This document shows, one piece after another, positions 34,166 to 42,529 of a DNA stretch of 46,526 bases. Under the pieces are notes generated by a model. The model did no database searches. It had not been told where the DNA came from and saw only the letters and a list, made by a program, of their open reading frames with translations. Within the stretch, counting starts at the first letter, position 1. Each line of letters begins with the position of its first letter. A program made the translations under genes and the position numbers. The DNA comes from an uncultured Opitutia bacterium (GTDB taxonomy: Bacteria; Verrucomicrobiota; Verrucomicrobiia; Opitutales; Puniceicoccaceae). The stretch covers positions 1 to 46,526 of the forward strand of contig CAJXLM010000018.1 of NCBI GenBank assembly GCA_913056175.1, in the 5' to 3' direction.

Positions 34166-34212
34166 CCCGGCCTGTTGGCTCCCCCATCGACCCCCTATCC
34201 CCCCGCCCCATC

Positions 34213-34662
34213 ATGTCCGAACTCTCTGTCGACCTCTCCTGGCAGCGCACCTCGCCGACCCTCGCCACCGGGCAGTATTCGAACGCCCACGAAATCCGCT
34301 ACAACGAGGGCCACGCCCTTCCCGCCGACGCTGCCCCGGACTGGGGTGGGGATCCCGCCCACACCAATCCGGAGCAGGCCCTCGCCGCGGCCCTCTCCAG
34401 CTGCCACATGATGACTTTCCTCGCCCTCGCCGCGAAGGCGGGCTGGCCGGTGGCTTCCTACCGGGACCACGCGGTGGCCCATCTCGGCAAGAATCCGCAG
34501 GGGCGCATGGCGGTCACCCGGATCGAGCTGCATCCGGAGGTCGGGTTCGACGCGGGCTTTGCCGTGGAGGAGGCCGAGCTGGCGCAGATGCAGGACCGCG
34601 CCCACCGCTACTGCTTCATCGCCAACTCGCTTGCCGACAGCGTGGAGATTGAGTTGTCCTGA
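34213..34662 (+). CDS. OsmC-family protein
   Basis: A 149-residue OsmC/Ohr-fold protein. Two conserved redox cysteines are C64 in AALSSCHMMTFLALAAKAG and C134 in RAHRYCFIANSL, the pattern for thiol-dependent peroxide or hydroperoxide reduction. EIRYNEGHALPADAAPDWGG is typical of the OsmC subgroup without an Ohr regulator. It sits 47 bp after the DmdA-like gene and 65 bp before the crotonase, in the same direction, so it is probably part of the same transcript. A role in thiol or sulfur-compound handling is inference. Confidence 0.9.
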   Translation: MSELSVDLSWQRTSPTLATGQYSNAHEIRYNEGHALPADAAPDWGGDPAHTNPEQALAAALSSCHMMTFLALAAKAGWPVASYRDHAVAHLGKNPQGRMAVTRIELHPEVGFDAGFAVEEAELAQMQDRAHRYCFIANSLADSVEIELS

Positions 34663-34727
34663 CCGCTCCGAGCTCCGCCTTCGCCCTCCGAGGATCGCCC
34701 TGCACCCCCACCCCCCAGACCCAAGCC

Positions 34728-35528
34728 ATGGAGACCCACACCCTGCTGGAACAGGAACGGACCGAACCCGGCATCCTCCGCCTCACCCTGAACGATCCCG
34801 ACCGCCGCAACGCCCTCTCCGAGGCGATGCTCGACCGGCTGGGCGAGGCGATTGCCGAGGCGGGCTCCGATCCGGCGGTCCGCGTGGTTATCCTCGCGGC
34901 AAAAGGACCGGCCTTCTCCGCGGGGCATGACCTCAAGGAACTGACGAGGGCCCGCTCCGGCCCGGACGGCGGGCGCGCCTTCTACCAGCGGATCATGGAG
35001 AAGTGCTCGGCGGTCATGCAGGCGATCGTCAACAGCCCGAAACCGGTCCTCGCCGAGGTCACCGGGGTGGCTACCGCCGCGGGCTGCCAGTTGGTGGCCA
35101 GCTGCGACCTCGCGGTGGCCGCGGAGACAGCGCGCTTCAGCACGCCGGGGGTCCACATCGGTTTGTTCTGCTCCACCCCGATGGTCCCCCTCTCCCGCAC
35201 GGTCCATGCCAAGCATGCCATGGAGATGCTCCTCACCGGGGACATGGTACCGGCTGCCCGCGCCGCCGAGATCGGGCTGGTCAACCACGCCGTGCCCGAC
35301 GCGGAGCTCACTGCAGCCACCGAGGCAATCGCCGGCAAGATTGCCGCCAAGTCCAGCCTGACCCTCGCCACCGGCAAGCGCGCCTTTTACGCCCAGCGGG
35401 AGATGCCGCTGGCCGAGGCCTACGAGTACGCTTCCCGCGTGATGGTCGAGAACATGCTCGCCCGCGATGCCGAGGAGGGCATCGGCGCCTTCCTCGAGAA
35501 GCGCCCGCCACGGTGGGAGGATGCCTGA
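34728..35528 (+). CDS. Crotonase-family protein, ECHDC3-like, catalytic glutamates absent
   Basis: A 266-residue enoyl-CoA hydratase/isomerase-fold protein. The oxyanion-hole segment PAFSAGHDLKEL near 61-72 and GVATAAGCQLVASCDLAVA near 113-131 are clear. The two glutamates used by classical enoyl-CoA hydratases are replaced: Q121 in AAGCQL and G141 in STPGVHIGLF. The text TPGVHIGLFCSTPMV matches the ECHDC3-like subfamily, whose reaction is not settled. It overlaps the following ligase gene by eight bases. It might stand in the place of DmdD of the DMSP pathway, but the missing residues argue against ordinary hydration. Confidence 0.9.
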   Translation: METHTLLEQERTEPGILRLTLNDPDRRNALSEAMLDRLGEAIAEAGSDPAVRVVILAAKGPAFSAGHDLKELTRARSGPDGGRAFYQRIMEKCSAVMQAIVNSPKPVLAEVTGVATAAGCQLVASCDLAVAAETARFSTPGVHIGLFCSTPMVPLSRTVHAKHAMEMLLTGDMVPAARAAEIGLVNHAVPDAELTAATEAIAGKIAAKSSLTLATGKRAFYAQREMPLAEAYEYASRVMVENMLARDAEEGIGAFLEKRPPRWEDA

Positions 35529-37176
35529 GCGGATGGAAGCCCCCGCCCCCAATCCCTACAACGAGGGGCTGGACCGCAACCCCGCGAATTTCCAGCCGCT
35601 CACCCCGCTGACCTTCCTGGAGCGGGCGGGCACGGTCTTCCCGGAGCACACCGCCATCGTCCACGGCTCCCTCCGGCGGAGCTATGCGGAGTTCTACCGG
35701 CGCTCCCGCCAGCTGGCCTCGGCGCTGGCGGGGCTCGGGATGGGGCCGGGCGACACGGTCTCCGCCCTCCTCGCGAACACCCCGCCGATGCTCGAGGCCC
35801 ACTACGGGGTCCCCATGTGCGGAGCGGTGCTCCACTCCATCAACACCCGCCTCGATCCGGGCACGATCGCCTTCCAGCTCGACCACGCGGATTCCCGGGT
35901 CGTCCTCGTCGACCGGGAGTTCCTCCCCACCCTCGGGGAGGCGCTCGCCCGCGCCTCCGTCACCCCCCGGATCATTGCCTACGACGACCCGGAGTGGGAC
36001 GGGCCGCGACCGCCGACCGAGGCCGATGACTACGAGGCTTTCCTCGCCGGGGGCGATCCGGACTACGCCTGGCGGATGCCCGCGGACGAGTGGGACGCCA
36101 TCTCCATCAACTACACCTCAGGCACGACCGGCGATCCCAAGGGAGTCGTCTCCCACCACCGGGGAGCCGCCCTCCTCGCCCAGGGCAACGCCCTCACCGC
36201 CTCCATGCAGAGGCACGCGGTCTACCTGTGGACGCTGCCCATGTTCCACTGCAATGGGTGGTGCTTCCCCTGGACGATGTCCGCCGTCGCCGGCACCCAT
36301 GTCTGCCTCCGCCAGGTGCGCCCGGAACCGGTCTGGAGGGCGCTCGCCGGGGAGGGGGTCACCCACCTCTGCGGGGCGCCGGTCGTCATGTCCCTGCTGG
36401 TCGGGGCGCCCGCGGAGGTGAAGCGGCCCCTCGACCGGTCGGTCCAGTTCTTCACCGCGGCGGCCCCGCCCCCCGAGTCGGTGCTCGCCGCCATGCAGGA
36501 CGCCGGTTTCGAGGTGATCCACCTCTACGGGCTCACCGAGACCTACGGGCCCGCCGTGGTCAATGAGTGGCATGGGGAATGGTCGGCCCTGCCCGCCCCT
36601 GAACAGGCGGCCCTCAAGGCTCGCCAGGGAGTGCGCTACCTGCCCCTTGAGGAGCTCGCGGTCCTCGATCCGGAGTCCCTCCAGCCGGTGCCCCGCGACG
36701 GTAGCACCATGGGCGAGGTGATGTTCCGCGGGAATGTGGTCATGAAGGGCTATTTCCGGAACCCGCAGGCCACGGCCAAGGCCTTTGCCGGTGGCTGGTT
36801 CCACTCGGGCGACCTCGGCGTGGTCCATCCGGACGGCTACCTCCAGCTGAAGGATCGCTCCAAGGACCTCATCATCTCCGGTGGCGAGAACATCTCCTCC
36901 ATCGAGATCGAGGAGGTGCTCACCCGCCATCCCGTGGTGGCTGCCGCCGCCGTCGTCGCCATGCCCAGCGAGAAATGGGGCGAGACGCCCTGCGCCTTCG
37001 TCGAGGCACGGGGCGACGGCATTCTCGCGGAGGAGGTCCTCCGGGCCTGGTGCCGGGAGCACCTCGCCTCCTATAAGGTGCCGGGCAAGTTCGTCCTCAC
37101 GACGATCCCCCGCACTTCCACGGGCAAGATCCGCAAGTTCGTCCTCCGCGAACAGGCCCGCGAATGGGCTTCCTGA
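35521..37176 (+). CDS. Acyl-CoA synthetase (AMP-forming), DmdB-like
   Basis: A 551-residue adenylating enzyme. The ATP motif INYTSGTTGDPKGVVSHHRG begins near residue 197. PMFHCNGWCFPWT near 240, HLYGLTETYGPAV near 335, GWFHSGDLGVVHPDGYLQL near 422 and the late lysine segment RTSTGKIRKFVLRE are in order. The opening NPYNEGLDRNPANFQPLTPL is the typical N-terminus of a subgroup that includes DmdB (3-methylmercaptopropionate-CoA ligase) and several short/medium-chain ligases. The ATG at 35521 overlaps the crotonase stop; an ATG at 35533 is an equally possible start. Substrate is not readable from sequence. Confidence 0.88.
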   Translation: MPERMEAPAPNPYNEGLDRNPANFQPLTPLTFLERAGTVFPEHTAIVHGSLRRSYAEFYRRSRQLASALAGLGMGPGDTVSALLANTPPMLEAHYGVPMCGAVLHSINTRLDPGTIAFQLDHADSRVVLVDREFLPTLGEALARASVTPRIIAYDDPEWDGPRPPTEADDYEAFLAGGDPDYAWRMPADEWDAISINYTSGTTGDPKGVVSHHRGAALLAQGNALTASMQRHAVYLWTLPMFHCNGWCFPWTMSAVAGTHVCLRQVRPEPVWRALAGEGVTHLCGAPVVMSLLVGAPAEVKRPLDRSVQFFTAAAPPPESVLAAMQDAGFEVIHLYGLTETYGPAVVNEWHGEWSALPAPEQAALKARQGVRYLPLEELAVLDPESLQPVPRDGSTMGEVMFRGNVVMKGYFRNPQATAKAFAGGWFHSGDLGVVHPDGYLQLKDRSKDLIISGGENISSIEIEEVLTRHPVVAAAAVVAMPSEKWGETPCAFVEARGDGILAEEVLRAWCREHLASYKVPGKFVLTTIPRTSTGKIRKFVLREQAREWAS

Positions 37177-37343
37177 GGACGGCCTGAGGGCGGCCGGGGC
37201 GGGCAGGCGGCCGGGAACCACCACCGCCGGTCGGATTTTCGTGCGCCGGTCCCACGGGAACGCCGGTTTCGACTTGCAGACCCACGGGGCGCACGCCACG
37301 GTCTGCGCGCTTCGTTCTTCCCAATCTTCCCCTCCACTCCCTC

Positions 37344-38933
37344 ATGAATGCTTCCCCGTCTACCCCCGCGGGCGCGGCGACTCCTCCGCGCACCAGTGTC
37401 TTCCTCGTCGGCTCGGTTGCTTCCCTCGCGGGCATCCTCTTCGGTTTTGACTCCGGGATCGCCGCCTCCTCCGGGGGCGCGGTCAACGAGCACTTCGGGA
37501 TCACCGACGAGCCCTTCCTCAAGGGGCTCTGGGTGGCCTTCGTGCCGCTGGGAGCCCTCTTCGGTGCCCTCCTCGGGAGCAAGGTTTCCACGGGGCTCGG
37601 CCGGAAGAAGGGCCTCCTCTTCAATGCTGTCCTCTTCTTCGTCGCGATCGCCCTCGCCGCCTTCGCGCCGACCCTTTCCCTCTTCGCGATCTCCCGTCTG
37701 CTCATGGGGCTGGCCATCGGGAACTCGGCGGTCATCACGCCGATGTATCTCGCCGAGATGGTCCCACCGGCCTCCCGTGGCCGGGTCGGCTTCCTCTACC
37801 AGCTCTCCATTGTCGTCGGGATCCTGGTCTCCTTTGTCATCGGGGTCGTGGTCACGGGGCTGGTCGCCGACGACAACGAGAACTGGCGGATCATGATCGG
37901 CTTCGCCATCATCCCGGCCGTGATTTTCTTCTTCGGGATGCTCCGCATGCCGGAGAGCGCCCGCTGGCTGGTCGAGAAGGGGCGCGAGGAAGACGCCCGG
38001 CGCAGCCTCCTCCGCACGGTCGACGAGAAGGAGGCGGAAAAGGTCCTCGGGGAGATCGTCGAGGCCAACGCCCGCTCCGAGCAGGCACCGCTCAGCGCTA
38101 TCTTCGGCCGGATGATCTTCCCGGTCATTATCCTCGGCTTCCTCCTCCAGTTCTTCCAGCAGTCCACGGGGATCAACGCGGACATGTACTTCGGCCCGGA
38201 AATCTTCAAGCAGGGCGGTTTCGGCTCCGCGGCCGCGCTCTGGGCCCAGGTCGGGATGGGGGTGGTCAACCTGGTCGCCACGATTGTCTCCATCTTCCTG
38301 GTCGACCGCATCGGGCGGCGCCGGCTCATGATCATTGGCGCCACCGGGATCGTCGCCATGCTCGCGGTCCAGTCCTACCTTTTCCACCTCTACGACACCG
38401 ACCGCGCCGCCGCTGGAATGGGCCCGTCGGTGACGAGCCAGGAGCACAAGCACACCCTGCCGAACGTGGGCTCCACGGTGGGTCACCCCTCGCACAAGCC
38501 GACCACCCCGCCGTCAGCGGAAGCCGCGCAGGCCGAGGCCACCTTCGAGTCGCCGGTCACGGGCTGGATCTACGCCAGCATCCTCGTCTACATCGTCTTC
38601 TTCGCGATCAGTGCTGGCCCGCTCTGTTGGCTGATCATTTCGGAGATCTTCCCGCTCCGCTTCCGCGGGATCGGGATGTCCATCGCGGTCGCCGCGAACT
38701 GGTTGGTCAATTATCTGGTCAGCCAGCTGTTCCCGGTCATGAAGACGGATCTCGGCATGCCGGTGACCACCCTGATCTACGCCGCTTTCACCCTGGTCGG
38801 GCTGATCCTCGCGATCCGCTACCTCCCGGAAACCAAGGGGGTCCCGCTCGAGCGCATCGAGGCCAACATCTGGGCGGGCCGGCCCCTGCGCCGGATCGGG
38901 GACCCGGAAGAGGGGACCGAGCGGGCGACCTGA
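37344..38933 (+). CDS. Sugar-porter family MFS transporter
   Basis: A 529-residue twelve-helix transporter. Sugar-porter signatures are visible: ILFGFDSGIAASSGG in helix 1, GLGRKKGLL after helix 2, RLLMGLAIGNSAVITPMYLAEM near 120-141, PESARWLVEKGREEDA near 204, QQSTGINADMYFGPEIF near 272, DRIGRRRLM near 315 and LPETKGVPLE near 495. Residues 348-406 between helices 9 and 10 are a long hydrophilic His/Pro-rich insertion. Probably a proton-coupled sugar importer. It is the last plus-strand gene before the ClC gene, convergent with it. Confidence 0.93.
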   Translation: MNASPSTPAGAATPPRTSVFLVGSVASLAGILFGFDSGIAASSGGAVNEHFGITDEPFLKGLWVAFVPLGALFGALLGSKVSTGLGRKKGLLFNAVLFFVAIALAAFAPTLSLFAISRLLMGLAIGNSAVITPMYLAEMVPPASRGRVGFLYQLSIVVGILVSFVIGVVVTGLVADDNENWRIMIGFAIIPAVIFFFGMLRMPESARWLVEKGREEDARRSLLRTVDEKEAEKVLGEIVEANARSEQAPLSAIFGRMIFPVIILGFLLQFFQQSTGINADMYFGPEIFKQGGFGSAAALWAQVGMGVVNLVATIVSIFLVDRIGRRRLMIIGATGIVAMLAVQSYLFHLYDTDRAAAGMGPSVTSQEHKHTLPNVGSTVGHPSHKPTTPPSAEAAQAEATFESPVTGWIYASILVYIVFFAISAGPLCWLIISEIFPLRFRGIGMSIAVAANWLVNYLVSQLFPVMKTDLGMPVTTLIYAAFTLVGLILAIRYLPETKGVPLERIEANIWAGRPLRRIGDPEEGTERAT

Positions 38934-39321
38934 GCCGCCGGGTTTCTCTGTGCGGGATCCGCTCTGCGGGGAGCGGCCGTACGCCTCGGGGCGGCGGTCC
39001 GCTCCCCGGCACATGCTCGGGCACGAGCTCCAGCCCGGGGACACGGGGTTCCGGGGGGAACAAGCAGGGGACCGTTCGGGCGAACATGCAGGGGCCCGGG
39101 GGAAACAAGCAAGAGTCCGCTGGCTGGTCGGTGACGGTGCTCATCCGATCCAGCCGGCCTCCATTGCGGGGCTCGGCTCGGGGCAAGGGGCCGGGCTCAC
39201 AAGGGGGAGGGAGTCCCGGAGATAAGGGGGAGAGGGGCTTCCCCGCACGGCTACCCCGCCGGCGCGGGCGAAATCCTTGCGGGAGGGCGGACTCGCATCC
39301 GGGCCCTGCTGTAGGTGCGGA
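38934..39321. other. Convergent spacer, no gene seen
   Basis: About 390 bp between the transporter and ClC stops. Translations are low-complexity. It holds a small direct-repeat cluster at 39053-39115 and G-rich runs; no clear terminator with a T-run is visible. Confidence 0.6.
39053..39115. repeat. Three short degenerate direct repeats
   Basis: Three related blocks start at 39053 (GGGGGGAACAAGCAGGGG), 39077 (CGGGCGAACATGCAGGGG) and 39097 (CGGGGGAAACAAGCAAGAG), 20-24 bp apart. No protein or RNA role is evident. Confidence 0.6.
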
Positions 39322-40695
39322 TCAGCTGGTGGCGTTGGCCGCTTTCGCCGCTTCGTCTTCCTTGGCGAGCCGGAGGGTTCGGTCGAGAAGCTGCTCGTAG
39401 ATCGGTTCCCCGCCGATCCAGTCGGCCACGATGTGCGCGGCCAGGCAGGTGAAGATGAGGGGGAGGATGAGTTCGTAGGATCCGGTCAGCTCCACGGTGA
39501 GCACGACCCCCACCATGGGTGCCCGCACCACCGAAGTGAAGAGGCCGCCCATCGCGGCGATGGCGAAGGCGGCCCCGGCATGGCCGGGGAGGGAGACGAA
39601 GAGGTCGAGGAGCCCGGTGAAGGTCAGCCCGAGAATGGTCGCCAAGGTGAGGATGGGCGCGAAGATGCCCCCGGGCACTCCGGTCGAGTAGGAGCCCACG
39701 GTCATGAAGAAACGGACCACGAGGAGGCCGAGAAGGGCGAGCAGCCCCATCCCGTTGCCGGCGAGGAAGCCGGGAATGATCGGCTCGTTGCCCATCACCG
39801 AGTTCGGCCAGGTCATCACGAGGATGCCCACGAGGCCCCCGAAGAGGGCCGGGAAGAGGTAGGGGACGCGTTTGGCGAGCTTCCCGGCGAGGCCGAGGCC
39901 GCGAAGGATGGCCCAGTTGAGGAGCACCCCGGCAAAGGCGAGGACGATCCCGAGGAGGAGAAAGAGGCTCATCGTCCAGAGGGGCATCCGGTCGACGACG
40001 AAGGCGAGGTCCGGGGCCACTCCGCCGATCAGCTCGGTCACGATGGTTGCGGCACCGGCCGCGATGGCCACCCCCATGTAAGTGAGGGGAGTGTGGTCGA
40101 ACTGCTTGCGGGTCTCCTCGATGACAAAGATGATCGCCGCGAGGGGGGCATTGAAGGCCGTGGCCAAACCGGCCCCGGCCCCTGCCGCGATCAACCCGTT
40201 GAATTCGGTGCCCCGCTTGTGGAAGAACTGCGTGAAGGCGCCGCCGATCGATCCGCCCATGTGGATGGTCGGGCCCTCCCGGCCGAGGACGAGCCCGGCC
40301 CCGATGGAGAGGAGGCCGCCCACGAACTTGACGGGAAGCACCCGCAGCCCGCGCATCGGACGGGCTCCGGCAAGAGCCCCCTCGATCTCCTGCACGCCGC
40401 TGCCGCTGGCCTCCGGGGCGTACCGGCGTACGAGCCAGAGGGAGGCACAGGTCATCGCGGCGGCGAGGAATGCGGCGGCCGCGATGGCCAAGGGTCCGGG
40501 CAGGAAGGAGCGCAGGACCTGCGGATAGTGGAGGACGGCCCCGAAGGAGAGGAAGAAGAGGGAACCAATCACTCCCGTGAGGGCACCCACCAACACGTTC
40601 AGCCCGAGGAAGCCGGCCTGCTCGCCCACCGACCGCGTGGGGTGGGGATTGCTGGAGGAGGATCTGTAGAGTGGAGGAGAGATAGCGGTAGGCAA
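39322..40695 (-). CDS. ClC-family chloride channel/antiporter
   Basis: A membrane protein of up to 457 residues. All ClC selectivity motifs are present: GSGVQEIEG (usual GSGIP), GREGPTIHMGG with the gating glutamate, and GGIFAPILTLATILG. AFNAPLAAIIFVIEE carries the proton-path glutamate of antiporter-type ClC proteins, so chloride/proton exchange is likely. There is no cytoplasmic CBS domain. No ATG is available near the N-terminus: TTG 40695 is given, while GTG 40629 would start just before the first helix and is a good alternative. It is divergent from the Lrp gene. Confidence 0.88.
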   Translation of the reverse strand: MPTAISPPLYRSSSSNPHPTRSVGEQAGFLGLNVLVGALTGVIGSLFFLSFGAVLHYPQVLRSFLPGPLAIAAAAFLAAAMTCASLWLVRRYAPEASGSGVQEIEGALAGARPMRGLRVLPVKFVGGLLSIGAGLVLGREGPTIHMGGSIGGAFTQFFHKRGTEFNGLIAAGAGAGLATAFNAPLAAIIFVIEETRKQFDHTPLTYMGVAIAAGAATIVTELIGGVAPDLAFVVDRMPLWTMSLFLLLGIVLAFAGVLLNWAILRGLGLAGKLAKRVPYLFPALFGGLVGILVMTWPNSVMGNEPIIPGFLAGNGMGLLALLGLLVVRFFMTVGSYSTGVPGGIFAPILTLATILGLTFTGLLDLFVSLPGHAGAAFAIAAMGGLFTSVVRAPMVGVVLTVELTGSYELILPLIFTCLAAHIVADWIGGEPIYEQLLDRTLRLAKEDEAAKAANATS

Positions 40696-40836
40696 GGTAT
40701 TTGGGAGGCTGGACGCAAGGGCAAGAACACCCGGGAAAGGAGGGGAATTGGGTTGTTGGCCGCTGGTTCCTGCTCCACGGTCGAAGGTGAGCTGGGATCG
40801 GGCAGCCGAGCTGTCCGCCGCCGGCCTCTGGTTGCC

Positions 40837-41319
40837 ATGAGTAAGGTTCTCGAGTTTCTCCTGCGGGGCGAACGTCTCTCCACGGCGGAGATGGCGGAGG
40901 TGCTGCGGGTGGCCCCCGCCGAGGTCGAGCGCGAGTATGAGCGCCTGCAAGAGGAGGGCATCCTCCTCGGCTGGATGCCGGTGCTCCATCCGGATCGCCT
41001 CGGCGAGCAGCGGGTCTCCGCGGTCATCGAGCTGAAGATCAGTCCGGAGCGGGAGGGGGGATTCGACCGGGTCGCCCAACGGGTCAGCTCCTTCCCGGAG
41101 GTGCAGACCTGCTACCTGATGTCGGGCGCCTACGACCTGCTCGTGGTGGTGCGGGGTGCTACCCTCCACGAGGTCGCCCGTTTTGTCTCCGAGAAGCTGG
41201 CCACCCTTGGCGGGGTCCTCTCGACGGCCACCCACTTCCTCCTCCGCCCCTACAAGGAACAGGGCCACCTCCTCCTCACGGGGGAGGACAGCCTCGACAA
41301 GCCCGCGGTCAGTCCCTGA
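40837..41319 (+). CDS. Lrp/AsnC-family transcriptional regulator
   Basis: A 160-residue regulator with an N-terminal winged helix-turn-helix (TAEMAEVLRVAPAEVEREYERLQEEGIL, about residues 16-43) and a C-terminal RAM/AsnC ligand domain (FDRVAQRVSSFPEVQTCYLMSGAYDLLVVV, about 70-108). It is followed after 7 bp by an aminotransferase gene, a common pairing in which the regulator senses an amino acid. The divergent ClC gene shares the 141-bp spacer (40696-40836), so it may also be a target. Confidence 0.92.
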   Translation: MSKVLEFLLRGERLSTAEMAEVLRVAPAEVEREYERLQEEGILLGWMPVLHPDRLGEQRVSAVIELKISPEREGGFDRVAQRVSSFPEVQTCYLMSGAYDLLVVVRGATLHEVARFVSEKLATLGGVLSTATHFLLRPYKEQGHLLLTGEDSLDKPAVSP

Positions 41320-41326
41320 GCCGGCC

Positions 41327-42529
41327 ATGGCCCCGACCCCCTCGTCCGAACCCGCCACGGCGGTGGATCGCTTCCTCGCCCATCATGTGGTGGACCTGCC
41401 GCGCTCGGGCATCCGCGACTTCTTCGCCATCGTCGCCCAGATGCCCCAGGCGATCTCCCTGGGGATCGGCGAGCCGGATTTCGTGACGCCCTGGCATATC
41501 CGGGAGGCGGCCATCTACGCCCTCGAGAGGGGCAACACTTCCTACACGGACAATCGCGGCCTCTACCGCCTCCGTCGCGAGATCAGCCGCTACCTCGCCC
41601 GCCACTACGGGCCGGAGTACGATCCGGACACGGAGGTGCTGGTCGCGGTCGGGGTCTCCGAGGCGATGGACCTGGCCTTCCGGGCAGTGCTCAATCCGGG
41701 CGACAAGGTGCTCTACCACCAGCCCTGCTACGTCTCCTACGCCCCGGGGATCACGCTCGCCCACGGGCAGGCCATCCCGGTGGAGACGGGAGCGGACCGG
41801 GGATTCGGGCTCGATCCGGCGGCCCTTCGCGACGCCTGGGAGCCGGGCTGCAAGGTGCTGGTCCTCAACTTTCCCACCAACCCCACGGGGGGCACGGTCG
41901 ACCGGGCCACCCTTGAGGAGATTGCTGCCTTCGCCCGCGAGAAGGACCTGCTGGTCTTCTCGGACGAGATTTACGCGGAGCTGACCTACGAGGGGGAGCA
42001 TGTCATGTTCTCGAGCCTGCCGGGGATGGCCGGGCGAACCCTGCTCCTCCACGGCCTCTCCAAGGCATGGGCCATGACGGGTTTCCGCCTCGGCTACGCC
42101 TGCGGGCCCGCTGAGCTGATCGAGGCCATGATGAAGGTGCATCAATACTCCATGCTCTGCGCCCCCATCCTCAGCCAGGAAGCCGCGGTGGAGGCCCTCC
42201 GCAACGGGGATGAGGCGGTCGGCCGGATGCGGGACGAGTACCGCGACCGGCGCGACTTCCTGGTGAACCGTTTTCGCGAGATGGGCCTGCCCTGCCACCT
42301 CCCCCGGGGGACGTTCTACGCCTTTGCCGATGTCTCCCCGACGGGGCTCGACGAAACGGAGTTCGCCACCCGGCTGCTTCACGAACAGGAGGTCGCGGTG
42401 GTGCCGGGTACCGCCTTCGGCTCTGCCGGGCGCGGCTTCGTCCGGGCGAGCTTCTCCACGAGCTTCCGCCGGCTCATCGAGGCGGCCGACCGCATGGAAC
42501 GCTTTGCCGGGGCCCGCGCCGCCGGATGA
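41327..42529 (+). CDS. Class I/II PLP-dependent aminotransferase
   Basis: A 400-residue fold-type I aminotransferase. Motifs in order: SLGIGEPDFVTPWHIREAA near 46, NTSYTDNRGLYRLRREI near 70, VLNFPTNPTGGTVDRATLE near 180, FSDEIYAELTYEG near 207, the PLP lysine in LHGLSKAWAMTGFRLGY near 241-257, and the substrate arginine region RGFVRASFSTSFRRL near 366. The substrate is probably alanine/aspartate or an aromatic amino acid, but cannot be set. It is probably co-regulated with the Lrp gene and overlaps der by four bases. Confidence 0.93.
   Translation: MAPTPSSEPATAVDRFLAHHVVDLPRSGIRDFFAIVAQMPQAISLGIGEPDFVTPWHIREAAIYALERGNTSYTDNRGLYRLRREISRYLARHYGPEYDPDTEVLVAVGVSEAMDLAFRAVLNPGDKVLYHQPCYVSYAPGITLAHGQAIPVETGADRGFGLDPAALRDAWEPGCKVLVLNFPTNPTGGTVDRATLEEIAAFAREKDLLVFSDEIYAELTYEGEHVMFSSLPGMAGRTLLLHGLSKAWAMTGFRLGYACGPAELIEAMMKVHQYSMLCAPILSQEAAVEALRNGDEAVGRMRDEYRDRRDFLVNRFREMGLPCHLPRGTFYAFADVSPTGLDETEFATRLLHEQEVAVVPGTAFGSAGRGFVRASFSTSFRRLIEAADRMERFAGARAAG

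Noticed and set aside
34728-35528. Firm assignment as DmdD (methylthioacryloyl-CoA hydratase)
   Set aside because: Both catalytic glutamates are replaced and the sequence follows the ECHDC3-like pattern.
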